From Isoetes taiwanensis (taxonomy: Eukaryota; Streptophyta; Lycopodiopsida; Isoetales; Isoetaceae): a stretch of DNA of 64,000 bases. Shown piece after piece: positions 46,430-57,579 of the stretch. A model generated the notes under the pieces. That model worked only from the letters and a program-made list of their open reading frames with translations. It searched no databases and was not told where the DNA came from. The translations under genes and the position numbers were made by a program. How positions within the stretch are numbered: position 1 is the first letter of the stretch; each line of letters opens with the position of its first letter. The stretch spans positions 11,664,099 to 11,728,098 of the forward strand of contig JAJEKV010000032.1 in NCBI GenBank assembly GCA_021234155.1, in the 5' to 3' direction.

Positions 46430-48150
46430 ATTTATTATGTGGAAAGTATCAAATGCTTTACGAAGATCTACGAAGCAACAATACATGTCTTTTCTTGGCC
46501 CTTTAGACCTTTATATTAGAGCACACATGGTGAACACATGGTCAATTGTGCAGTCATTGGATCGGAATCCAACTTGTCCAAAAGCTCTCATGTTATATTT
46601 ATCTGCCCGTTCTGAATTTTTTGTTCTAAAACTGTTCCAAATAGCTTGGCCATAAGTCTACTCACCATAATAGTCATGTAATTGGATGGAACATTTTTAT
46701 CACCACTTTTATGAATGGGCACAATTCTATTCATCTGCCATTCAAGTGGGAAGCTTGATATCATTGCCGAGTTGAATATACTTGTTATTTCTGTAACCAC
46801 TATCTCTCATGTCCATTCCAACATTTCAGACTTTAGTCCTACTGTGTCTAGGGCTTTGCCATTTGCTAACTACTGGATTGCTTCATATATATCAATTTGC
46901 TCAAAGAGAAGCTCACTTGGAACCATAGACATGCTAATAGACTTCTCACCTTTTTTAAAATGCAAGGTCTGTATATAATTATACAACTCATGAGCATCAA
47001 GATCCTCCCCTAAAGAAGATCTTACTCCCAAGCTTTTCCAAAATTCTGCAGCTCTTTTCAAGAGCTTAATATAAAGCTCATTTTGCGTGTGAGAAAGAAA
47101 GGGCCCTCTTTTTTTATTTAGTCCTTTTTCTATATGCTTGCATGCATTGTTTTCTCATGTCCTTATGAGTTTCTTTCAGTCTAGTTCGCATTTGGTGACA
47201 TTCCTAACAAGATGACCTTGCAAATGCACTAATGACCTGTAGTGCAATTGCAGATTCCTTTTTTGAAAATTGAAATTCTGACCTGTTTTAGAGGTTTTTA
47301 TTGTGAAGATTGCTTAAAATACTAGGCAGTAATTTAAAACAAGCATTTTTTTGATGACAAACACAAAATACAAAGTGTGCTAAAAAAAATTACATAATGA
47401 AACAAGATATAAGAAAAGAAGATTATATATAATTTTCAACTTAATTAAACAACACTTTACAAAAATGCGAGTATCTTGTCTAATGTGATAGGATCTTCAA
47501 GCAGCATCTTTACAAATAAGTGGTTCTTCATCATCTTATTCAACATTTGTAATGGTACCAATAATGGCAAAAATAGGTTCTTGCTCCACTAATTCCTCCT
47601 ATTTCCTCATCTCATCAAGAGGAATCAGGTTAGTGAAATATGGAAGTTGATCTGTATTCCCTGTCAGGCAGCTGAAACTCGGAGCTTGTTGGCTTAGCAC
47701 TATTATCCGCACTATTAGCACCAAGTCTTGGTTCTTATACTCTATAGGGAAGTAATTTTTGATCTAATAATAATCACAGAGCCCTAATCAGTATCAAATG
47801 GCAACATATGCAAACTTTGGTTCTTATATCCTTTATGTACTCTATATCTTTTTATCTAGTTTTCCAAAAGACAAATTCGTTAAAATTATTCCAGTAAATA
47901 GACCCTTCAAATGGATTTTTTTTTTTAATATGTCAATTTTCTTCTTTTGACCCCCCAAAATGGCACTGTCCTCCTAGAAAATAGGCCTTCTTTTAAAGTT
48001 TGAGGCCAAAACTAGCATATTTTTTGGGAACCTTAGGGAGTATTCTTTTATTAGTGCAACTGCAGGTCATTAGTGCATTTACTAGGTCACCTTATTTCCT
48101 CATCAAACCATAGTTTAGATTTCCCTTTCCTCCCTGGCTGGGAGAAAACT
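46430..48150 (-). pseudogene. RT remnant of a second LINE type, minus strand
   Basis: Minus-strand pieces read SSFPLEWQMNRIVPIHKSGD, YMTIMVSRLMAKLFGTVLEQ, GQVGFRSNDCTIDHVF and, further upstream, RAAEFWKSLGVRSSLGED. Near 48110 a WFDEE motif precedes the RT. This is the IVPIHKSGD / GFR...TIDHVF type of RT, different from the two L1-type LINEs in this window. The YADD box and later parts are missing. Stops and frameshifts are frequent, so this is an old fossil. Confidence 0.75.
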
Positions 48151-50019
48151 TTAGAAGCTTTGCTCACGAATACACATTTGCAGCCGACTTTTTTTTGGCC
48201 CCTTTCTTCAGGGCTGATAACATACCCGTCATCAACCCTCCTTGCACTTTCTAAAATAAGTTCGCTTAGAACTCGGTGGTGGTGGTCAACCCTAAAAAGA
48301 AAAAAACCTTCCCTAAAAACAGGGGTTTCAAAGATTCCTTATTGCCCTATTTTCATACTCTTTTTCATACAATACAGCCCTTAAACCATGTAAACCTTAT
48401 GTTATAAAAATACGCTTTCATGAACTAGCAAACTATATCACACAAGCTTGATCCCAATGTTTCCAATGTTTACATTCTTATAGCAATACCATGTTGGTGC
48501 ATTTGCAGAGTTTTTTTTTTTAATTCCCTTTTTGGGTTAAAGAGCACGTGTCTGAAGGCAAGAATCATGTCAATGACAGGATTCCTAGTACCGCACATGC
48601 CTGTTCCCATCATCTGGTTCCAAAAAATTTCGTCTTTAGCTAGGGCAGGTTGCCTTTGTGTGGTTTCTAAGTTTGCCCTTTGTTCAAAAGATGGGAGCTT
48701 ATTAGGTAGTTGTAGTTCGATGGTTTATTTGATTCCTTGCTTTCGTTCATCAGTTAAACAAATAGATTTATGGATCAAACATTTAGAGACAAGCGACAAG
48801 GTGCAGATGATGTTTTTTTTGTGGGCATCTCGTGATAATGGAGAGCCTTCATGTCTTAAATGTGACAACATCAGTCTCAGTCTATTCAATGATGATATGA
48901 ATTTTGGTTACTAAATTATTGCAGCCCATGACAAAGGGTGTGGCAAATAGGTGTGGTGCATTAGCAGAGACATTTGGGGGCAGAGATCCGGGCTTCCCTG
49001 GGGGCAGAGATGGTATGCATATGTGAAATGTCTCATTCCGGCAATCACTATGGTATTGAAGTGGTATAGCTACATTTTCACCCTGTGCAATGCTTCGAGA
49101 ACCTGAAACCTTGATCCGCCCTGTCGTTATGGTCGTCATCCTTCTATCGTACAGGCACTGAACACAAGGCAAAGAAATGCAGATTCAAATTGTGCATGTT
49201 CTAGCATGTATAGACGAGTTGGGGAAGAGAAACGTTCGTGGCGGCCTTGGCCGCCGCGATAAGTTTCTTGTAAGCATAATGGGTTATGGTTTGTTTTATA
49301 TAGAAAAAAATTTGGTCTCTTTTGGGGCCTTGAAAAATGTACTTTAGATAAAGGAAGTTTGAACATAACATAACCTGTCACAAATATAGAAAACATAGAC
49401 AAGAAAATTGAGTCCGATAATTAAAAAAGTAAGTAGCTTGTTTGTTGCTATACATTTATAAACAATGGCTAAATTAATGTGGCGATTGGGATGGCATTAT
49501 TCAAGGTATGCCAATGGATAATGGTTCTCAAGAGGTATGTAATCAATATAATAACAATAATTTTTTGTTCCTAATTGTTCAAGCTGAAAATGTTTATAAT
49601 GCTAAGCTATTGAGATACATTCTCGTTAATATCAGCGGTTCTTATGGGTTGGCAAAAGTGTACTGCTTTATGGATGTTGGAAAGTTCTACATGGCGAGAC
49701 CATGAAATTGCTTGGTATCCTTGCTGGGATTCATGCCTCTGCTTCAGATGCTTGGGAAGAAATTATTAGGCCCAAAATGGTAAAAAGATTGATGTCTCAT
49801 ATCTCAGTTATCTAATCCCAAAATCTCTACTGATAACATGAGAAAATCTACCATAATATCTGGAGTCATAATTGTCATGATTCATGCTGCATGAGACTCA
49901 CGCTCCAAGGTTCACGCTTCGTGGCTATGGTTTTCTTATGCCATGGATTGACGTGGTCTCTTCTTCTTAGATGTCATGGTCTTGGCTCCTGACGTGGACA
50001 AAACCAGATGTGCTAAGCC
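48151..50019. other. no gene; GC palindrome at 49228-49272
   Basis: AT-rich sequence without a known domain. Copy three of the dispersed palindrome (GGCGGCCTTGGCCGCC with flanking TTTCTTGTAA) lies at 49228-49272. The minus-strand frames at 48882-49172 and 49136-49402 look accidental. Confidence 0.4.
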
Positions 50020-50949
50020 ATCAGATAAGGAAGGTATGATGTCGTGCTTTAACATAGTCCAGGTAGCCTGTGGGCAGAAGATAATCCTGACTGATGCGAG
50101 ATGCCAAAACTGTACCGTTCTGTATTTTGTTGAGCCTCTTCCGCAGATTATTTGGCCTGTCGAAGTTGATTTTGCAGGTCCTGAATGCGATTAGCCTTCT
50201 CATCAGTAGCGAGCTTGAGTTCTTTGATCTTGCTTTGAGCATGAGTAGCATGAGAAGGATTGGCTGTGATGATTCTTCTATAAGTTTTCCTGATAGTCGT
50301 GATTTTTGAAGGGATCTTGTTAGAGGCATGAGAAGAAGAAGGCGACTGATATGTGGAGACTGTATTGGCAGCTTGGCCGGCACTGGTTAATGAGGACCTG
50401 AAAATGAGCACCCATGCCGAAATCAATATTCGAGCCTGGTGCTTTTCGAAGCCTGTCAAGTTCTTCCAGTATGTGCTGAAACATGAGCTGAGGCCAATCA
50501 ATGGACTGATTCAAGTGGATAGCCACAATGGCTATGTTGGAAAAATACCTATTGATGTGTTCTTGACAGAATGGCCAAAGAATTTGCAGCACAAAAATTT
50601 AACAAAAGGTTCATGAGGCTTCGCAAAATTCGTCAATTTGCTAGAAGTAGCAAGATAAGGGACATCCATATATGGAGTAACATCATAACCTTGCAAATCC
50701 GATCAACCCAAGGGATGATTCAATTGAAATATCTGAGATAGGAGCGCCTGATTAATAGTGATCCGAGTGCCATCTACGAAAGCCTTGTAGCCCGATGGGC
50801 TGCTAACCATCTGGGCCACAAAATGTTGGAGTTGCACCGGATTAGGAATAGGAAGTTCTTCATCTGCAAAGAGGGCAAGGCTGCCCGTATCACAACCTCT
50901 CGATTGATCCCATGCAAGGGCGCAAGAAAAGTGGTGTTGGAGAAACTTA
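50020..50949 (-). pseudogene. unidentified minus-strand ORF, 3' part, split by 11.9-kb insertion
   Basis: The minus-strand text reads FLQHHFSCALAWDQSRGCDT, LALFADEELPIPNPVQLQHF, GYKAFVDGTRITINQALL and, after stops, a coiled-coil-like tail SKIKELKLATDEKANRIQDL. The frame is continued on the other side of the insertion at 62877-63000 (SSNFLFLPSSKVFVVM, NTLHAITFMDAAI), and the phase agrees. The composition recalls gag-like or plant-transposon-associated proteins, but I cannot name a family. It marks the target site of the CACTA-like element. Confidence 0.55.
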
Positions 50950-50982
50950 CAGTAGTAAGTCGTATTTAATTAAAGTGGGACA

Positions 50983-51729
50983 AATCTTGAATTTTGGGAC
51001 TCGGACTGAAAATGGGACTCACACACCATAAAAGAAATTTCTGAATTGATTGCTTGAATAGAATTACACATGACACACATAGAATTGGGTTACTTGTTTT
51101 CCTCATAAATTTTACAAACCACTAGTTGAGAAAGTTTTCAAACTTCTCAATATTATGTACCCTCATACAATGATATAGCATGGAGGTTGCTCATGGCCTT
51201 GTCCATCTCCCTTCTTGGGATCTTGTGTGTGTTGTCCTTTGCAACGTGAGAACTTGGATATGACCATACCACACACTCCACCAATTCCCTCCTTTGAGAG
51301 TCAGCATAATTTGCCCTCCACTTCTTCTCCCTCCCGGTCGGTGTATTGCTCCTTCAAGTTGCCCTTCTTGTGTCTCCCAATGGGCTCCCAATATTGAATT
51401 TGGAATCGGGGACGCAACTCCTCTCCATCAGGCATAGTGGTGGTTACATCGGAGAGTGCCACCCCTAACCATCTTGGGCGAGTCCTCATCATCGAGGCCT
51501 TACTAGCACAAAGTATCCTTCCTTGATGTCCTCAAAGGGATCCCACTCGGGGAAGATCAAACCACTTCGGCTTTGAGGCCTTACTTCCCACAAACCACTT
51601 GGAACCCTTGTTGGGACCCAAGTGAGCATTCTTAGATGTGCTTACACCTTGAGATCCCTCCCATCTTGACTCACGGCAAGAACCCGTCTCTTAGCTCCCT
51701 CCCACATGGCATTTGGGTTTCTAAGCATG
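50983..51729. other. left subterminal region of the CACTA-like element; no gene
   Basis: The first 60 bases repeat GGGACT words three times. The rest is GC-balanced and may be the decayed C-terminal coding or 3' region of the minus-strand transposase, but no motif could be placed. Confidence 0.4.
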
Positions 51730-53560
51730 TCACAACTTTCTCCGGTACTTGATTAGGGAGTCCATTTGATTTTTTCTTAAGAGTGGAGGTGTGCTTTCCA
51801 TTTGAACATCATCGGTCGTTATGTAATCCTTGATGCCCTTCACCGGTTGGCTAGAGTCTTTGACTGTCTTGAAGGGAGGTAGTGGTTTTGGCTGCCCTTT
51901 AGGAATGAGAACTTCACCAAGAAGACACCCTTTGCCACAACTTCGATACCTTGCGAGGCATCCACAACTTGTCACCTGGTCTCCACTTATATTGCATGAT
52001 TGGTATTCCATCCCTAACCCAAAACTTGAACTGAAGTGGCTTTGTGTGTAATCTGTCAACTGGTCCTTACCATCTAGCAAGTATCCTTCTACAAATGATT
52101 TCCAATCGCAACCTCATCCATCAAGAAAGCCATTGGGTTGGGGTCAATGCAGCTCTCAAACACATCCATTAGTTCAGGGAGAGTGGTCACGTTTTTCTCT
52201 CTTGAGCTTGGTGGAGAAAGTTTCAAAGAATCCATCTATATCATCATGTATGCCCAACCATCATGAATCCCACTTTCACAACTTTGAATACTCCCACTTT
52301 GCTGTCCAAGTATGACATAGCCCCAAACATCCATCTATTCTTGTTTTCTTTCCAACAGGTTGTCCAACTCGAACACATAGCTCCTCAGGCATTGATTTCT
52401 CAAGTAAGGGAAATCATCCCAAGTCCTCCTTGATTCACTAGACACCTTGGATGTGAGCTTTTTATCGCCTTTGGTAACAAAGCGGTTGATCATCCATCAA
52501 AGCCTCAAAATGGGTCTTTGAAGGGGAATACCTCCTCCCTTCTATCGATCCTTTCTCTAGTGTTCTCGGGCACTTGAAAATAGAGCTCACATGGAAGTTT
52601 GGATCATCTCTCCATAGATCAAGCACAAAATGACCATATGTTCGGTTCCATGACCATGTGTTAATACACCCGCCGGACTTACTTTCATCGAAAAGCGTTT
52701 TGACAACGCTTGGGTAAAGGATCTAGCTTTGGCAAGAAAGTCTTGTGTTGGTCCATCTTATCATGAATTATACACAAAAATTTGTCCTGGCCGCATCTCG
52801 AGAAAATGTTCTCCTTTGCCAATACAACTATCTACATGATATTTGGTCCCTTTGGTGATGCAAATTGCTCCCCTAATTGCCATTCTTTCTTTCTCTATTG
52901 CGGTTGATGCAAGTGTATCCTTGAGTTGAATGCAAGTGTTGCACTTTGAGAATGGCATGTGTTGTAGGACACTCACGCGTCGAGAAGTGAGTGCTCCATA
53001 ACTTTGCTGAAATGTGATTGAGAAAGAGGCCTACCTCCGGTAGTTTCGGGATGGAGTTGACCTCCTTAAGGCACTCCTTTTGGATATAGTGTTGTGGCAA
53101 CACTCTTTGCACCACTCGCACACCGTGCTCGTTCACCTTCGACTTGTGGGGCATAGATTGAGACATGTATCTCACAAAGCTCGGAAGACTGCAATGGCCT
53201 TGAGAGTATTTGCTCTAGGTTTCAAAGTGAGTGCATTACCATGTTGGAACAAAGCGTGCCCTTTTCTAACTGGCTTGATAGATATCGTAAAATGAAGACT
53301 TGCTCACCCCAAGAATCCATCTCAATGCTCTCATACATACCTTCATGCCCCTCAATTGATATAGTAGCAGATCTGTGTTTTCATCATAGCTGGAATTCCT
53401 ACACAAGGAGTAAATGAAATTAATCCTATCTTTTTGAATTTGTCCAATGTATTGGGACCTTATCTGCGAGGTCATCCACATTGTCTTGCCTTTGTGCAAT
53501 CTAGGTTGCAACACTCTTGTCCCCTAATTGCCTCGGGTTTTCTCGGTTGGTGCCATACTT
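51730..53560 (-). pseudogene. transposase-like protein with DUF7869 signature, decayed
   Basis: Reading the minus strand from right to left gives an N-terminal region (53266-53514) with LRGMKVCMRALRWILGVSKS, a helix-turn-helix-like piece. Next come the first acidic motif CIIHDKMDQHKT (about 52750-52790), TYGHFVLDLW (about 52640), NKNRWMFGAMSYLDSKVGVF and VKVGFMMVGHT (52260-52350). The frame then shifts to DDIDGFFETFSTKL (about 52200-52258). A later frame gives FKFWVRDGIPIMQYKW (51963-52033). HDKMD, DNxxxDNKN and VGHTHDDID are the landmarks of DUF7869 proteins, which are transposase-like and common in non-seed plants. At least six frameshifts are needed; the loss of a CA pair before DDID is one. 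I am sure of the family, less of its enzymatic role. Confidence 0.75.
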
Positions 53561-53739
53561 TCCATCCTTTCTAAATATTTGTCACTTCTAGGCCTCTTGG
53601 GCACCCTTTGGCTGCCTTTTATGAAAGACATAGCGTCTCTTCCTTGTGATCAAAGGATGCTCATCGACCACCAAATCTTCCACGTGGCCTTGGGTGGGCC
53701 TTGGGGTGTATAGTTCAAGATGGGGCATTCTAGAATATC

Positions 53740-54060
53740 ACCATTCTTGTGTGTAATATATCTAATTGGCCATCTCGAGCTTGGGACTCCGGCAGCCACG
53801 AGCACACAATGCAATCACTAGAGCTTCCACGGGACATGATTGTATCAACCCGATAAGAAGCTTCACAATGCCAACTCCAAGATGTTCATCTCCCAGCCTC
53901 TCATCATTCACACTATCAAATGGATCAACTGCAGTTATTATGCCCTCTGCAAATACCGTCTGGTTGCAAGGGTGCAACAAAAGGCAACCCTTCTTCCTCC
54001 ATTGGAGCCTAGGGCAATGGCCTCTGCTGGACTTCCTTGGCTCTATTTTACTCATCTCAC
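53740..54060 (-). pseudogene. upstream exon-like part of the transposase gene (uncertain)
   Basis: The frame reads MSKIEPRKSSRGHCPRLQWR, KKGCLLLHPCNQTVFAEGI, ITAVDPFDSVNDERLGDEHL. The AEGxI...P...V....LG pattern resembles a small domain (DUF8039-like) found in proteins of CACTA elements. An intron acceptor-like TTCATTCAG precedes GGAGCATGTGAG. It lies upstream of, and in the same orientation as, the DUF7869 region. The hydrophobic run encoded before it (54070-54181) comes from a simple repeat and is not part of the protein. Confidence 0.45.
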
Positions 54061-54069
54061 ATGCTCCCT

Positions 54070-54310
54070 GAATGAAAAAGCTCACATTAAAACCATATAG
54101 CCCCAAACACCACAAATATGACCATATGAACCATATAAAACCATACAAACATATTAAATATAACCATATTAAATCATACAACCATATTAACTAAAATCAT
54201 ATAACCATATTAAACCATACAACCATACTCATTCTAAACCATATGTAAACATTGTAACCATATATAACCATTGAAACCATATTAAATATATAAGGTAACA
54301 TATATAAACA
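54070..54310. repeat. AACCATAT/ATACAACC simple repeat tract
   Basis: Irregular repeats of AACCATAT, AAACCATACAACC and ATTAAA fill about 240 bp. The tract separates the minus-strand transposase remnant from the GC-richer plus-strand cargo, about where a shared promoter region would be. Confidence 0.9.
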
Positions 54311-54857
54311 TATAACCTAACCTTTCATATCTTGTCATGGCCACGTGGCCTCCTCGAGAGAGGTGGCGTGGCCATGTCGCTAAGAACCCGCGCGCCACGT
54401 CATGGAGGGCATGGCCCACACGTGACAGAAGTTTATTATTGCACTTTTAGAGGTTCGAGGGTGCAGCCAGAATTAACTGCACCCTCTTCCTCTCCCCCCC
54501 GACCATTCTTCCTCCCCTGTTTTCTCTGATCACTCTTCGAGCTCTGTATTTTCCTTAAGCGCCCGCTCGTCCAAGCGATCGATCGAACCGAGCCATTCAA
54601 GGCCATCTTATGACAGCTTGGTCGACGGATCGGGACGCTTCCAAAGACCGAAGTTTCGCCCTTGAGATTGAGTGTTCGGCAAGGCGTTCTTGCACGAGAA
54701 GAAAGTGAGGCCCTTTTTTAGTCTTTGCTTTTTAGTTTTACGTAAGTCCTTTCTTGCATTTTTACTTATATTGTGTTGTTAGAGGCTCTTATTAATCCAC
54801 GATACAATTTCTGGCCCGACAAATCCTTATTCACGCTTTTGCGAACGACTATACCAC
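54311..54857 (+). promoter_or_regulatory. probable promoter and leader of the plus-strand cargo gene
   Basis: The sequence turns abruptly GC-rich (GGCCACGTGGCC, CGCGCGCCACGTC). A CACGTG G-box lies at 54343 and CACGTG again near 54419. A pyrimidine-rich stretch (54484-54540), typical of plant leaders, is followed by an intron-like T-rich segment after a GTGAGG near 54707. The ATG at 54858 follows. I see no certain TATA box. Confidence 0.4.
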
Positions 54858-55170
54858 ATGGAATCGAACACGGAAGCCTCCTCCTCATCCGGCAAATCTT
54901 CCGGTATGTTTTTGTAATATCATACCCTTTTTAATCTCATTTCTGCATCTTTGTTCTCTGTTTTCTCATTAATCTCATTTGTCTCCCTTTGTTCTCTGTT
55001 TTCTCATTAATCTCACTAATCTCTCACGTTATCTGTTTTTCCTTTTGTATTGTTTTCTGTGTTTTTTTGTTATCTTTTTCTTGCTTGTGGTTGAATTGAA
55101 TACATTGTACAGGCACAAGTGAGAATAGTGGTTAGAGTAGTAGCAAGCAACCGAGATGTCACTCATCGAG
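54858..55170 (+). pseudogene. first exons of a Ser-rich cargo gene
   Basis: Exon 1 (54858-54903) reads MESNTEASSSSGKSS and ends in a GTATGT donor. Exon 2 starts at 55113 after TTGTACAG and continues GTSENSG in the same phase, then meets TAG at 55133. The same frame goes on SSSKQPRCHSSRHGVRK up to AGGAAGTAAG, which looks like a donor that has lost one G. The Ser-rich, low-complexity start resembles no known domain. A single nonsense change plus a one-base loss suggests recent decay or base-calling error. Confidence 0.45.
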
Positions 55171-55655
55171 ACACGGTGTTAGGAAGTAAGATATTCTTTG
55201 AGCATTATGAAAGAGATTCACAAAAGATATAGCTAAACCTGTCTAAGAATGTTTCATAACAGAACATAACTAGGAATGTTTTTCTCCCAAGAAGAACTAA
55301 GAATAGGAATTGCTTCACCCGAATCGCATTTCTAACTCACAAAGATATCCTCCACTGCGGGGAGACATGCGGGAGTGGCGAAGTTGAGAATACTTCAGCT
55401 TTGCCAGCAAAGGAAATCTGAGGCCTTCTTCTCGACTCGCATGAGTCGAGAACTTTCTCGACTTCGAGGAGGAAGAAGAGGGAGTGTACACTCCGGATTT
55501 GTTGGCGGTTGAGGGATTCTCGACTTCATGATTCGAGATTGCACACGACTACCCAATGTCTTCACATTCTTTTTTTTTAAGCTTCTGCTGCGGCCTTCTC
55601 GACTTCGTGAGTCGAGAATGTCATACCCATCAATGGCCCTTTGTGCGGTCGCGGT
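55171..55655. other. intron-like region with first CTCGACT palindromes
   Basis: It contains palindromes at about 55431-55453, 55512-55532 and 55597-55618. No coding frame with a recognisable domain is seen. Confidence 0.45.
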
Positions 55656-56712
55656 GCCTCCACCCGGTCGAGTCACTCTCCTTGAACCATGCTCATCGAA
55701 TATTGCGAAGGGGTGGCTCCGTGGGTGGAGGCCTTGGCGACTGCCAGGCTTTTCGACTCGTGGAGTCGAAAAAGGCTCTAGTGCACTCTAGAGCTGGCTG
55801 CTGAGCAGTCTTAACCACTCTCCTTCTATCTTCCTCGGACATTAGGAGGGGGAAGTGGTTTTGATTTGTCTGCCGGAGCCAACTCTCTTAGCAATTCTCA
55901 CATGTGTGTGTGATGGCCTCTACCCAATCAAAGACCGTCTCCTTGAACCATCTTAATTGAATATTGCGAAGGGGATGGGCTCTTATTGGGTGGAGGCCTC
56001 TACAACAACACGGGGAAACCACGAGCTTCTTTGTATGCATTCTCGCCATGAGTGGGAATGCCTTACCCAACCCGGCACTCCATGTGTACCATCAGGAGTT
56101 CGATGGCTAAGGCATTCTCGACTATGGTGAAGAATGTAGACTTCGAAACCAACATTCGCATTCTCGACTTCGCTAGTCGAGAATCCTCTAGCCGACCAAT
56201 TCTCACATTATTGGTGGACGTTAGTGGCCTCTACCCGGTCGAGCCACTCTCCTTCGAACCATCTTCGACCGAATATCTTGAAGGGAGGGGGCTGACCGGG
56301 TGGAGGCCTCTACAACTAACCACAGGGAAACCACGAGCTTGCTGGCATGCATTCTCGACGGCGAAGCCGAGAATGTAGAGATGAGAAACCAAGCGTCTCG
56401 ACCTTGAAGTCGAGAATCCCTTCGACCAATTCTCACGTGTTAGGTGGCGGTGGCTCTCGACCGAGTGAGTCACTCTCCTTGAACCATCTTTCGCCGAATA
56501 TTGCGAAGGGGAGGGGCTCGGGGGTGGGAGGCCTCACAACTAACCTTCCTGTGGAAACCACGAGAGGAAGCCAAGGCTTGCATTCTCTACAACTACGCAC
56601 TTTACGTTCTCTCTTTTTTTTAGTCCCAAGTGCCTCTGGCACATGCGAGCCACTCTCCTTGAACCATCTTCACCGAATATTGCGGCCCGAGGTGGTTCGG
56701 GTGGAGGCCCCT
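55656..56712. repeat. array of five hairpin units
   Basis: Hairpins lie at 55656-55732, 55915-55998, 56226-56308, about 56451-56533 and about 56640-56712. Each has a left arm (GGCCTCTACCCGGT type), a loop with CACTCTCCTTGAACCATC and CGAATATTGCGAAGGGG, and a right arm (ACCGGGTGGAGGCC type). The arms pair within each unit. In unit 2 the inner pairs are CAAT with ATTG, in unit 3 CGGT with ACCG. In unit 1 the arm is GCCTCCACCC against GGGTGGAGGC, removing a G-T mispair of other units. Units alternate with the CTCGACT palindromes. No protein is encoded. Confidence 0.85.
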
Positions 56713-57579
56713 CCAGGACTAACTACAAGAGGATGCATTTGAACCCGCATCTCACGGGCCTTAGACCTAGCCTGATCTATGTACAACATTCCAAGAAAAA
56801 GCAGATCCATGAAAAATACACCTAAAAGCGGAATCGTTCTTTACCCCGATCCATTGTTTCCTCGCCGAGCATCGGCAGACTTCTCGAGCTTATCAGCAGT
56901 TCCATTATTTAAAACACAGGCGGCATGTTCTACAAGCCCGAAATAGCGTAGGCATCTCGAAACTCACCTCTTCACGCTTGATAATTCCTTGGGCCCTTTG
57001 TATCACGGATCCCGCAGCCTCACCTAGAGTCTTTGCTTCTTCGTCCGGTCTCATCAAGAGTGTATTTCGCATCTAATACTTGTGTCAGCTGCGATTCTCG
57101 CGTATCCCCGATTCCATGGCGCAGCGATGTAGAGTTCCGTGTCTGGCAGCTCCTCTCCGCTTCCTACCTTAGCTCTGCGTGCTCATCGATCAAATCAGCG
57201 CGCTTTTGCAATAGGACACGCGGTCGGGAAAAACACACATATGCAAAGCATTTTAGCGGCTTTACCGCGTCAGCTGGCGCCATTCCGGAAAGTAAACACG
57301 GTCGATGCTCGCCTCCGAACTCAAAGGTCGCCAATGCGCGATCAAGATAAACTACGCTCACAAGCTCACTAAGTCCCTTGATGTGATCAAAATAGTGTTT
57401 GGGCGGGCTAAAAGGCGGCCGTCTTTGTACCTTTAGCCCGCTTTTTTCATAAATGATTGCATGTCCTTAAATTCAAACTAAAGAACACGCCCGATCTTTT
57501 TACATGCAGTCCTAAAACTCACAACGCAGCGGAGGAAACTTAATTTGAGAGGGGTCCGACCAGGAAGAGGATGAGGGGG
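56713..57579. other. no gene recognised
   Basis: GC-balanced sequence. Open frames (57033-57350 and 57139-57372) lack known domains. A CGCGTCAGCTGGCGCC stretch near 57268 forms a small dyad. It probably belongs to introns or decayed exons of the cargo gene. Confidence 0.35.

Noticed and set aside
54070-54181. Hydrophobic N-terminal membrane segment of a minus-strand protein
   Set aside because: It is the translation of an AACCATAT simple repeat.
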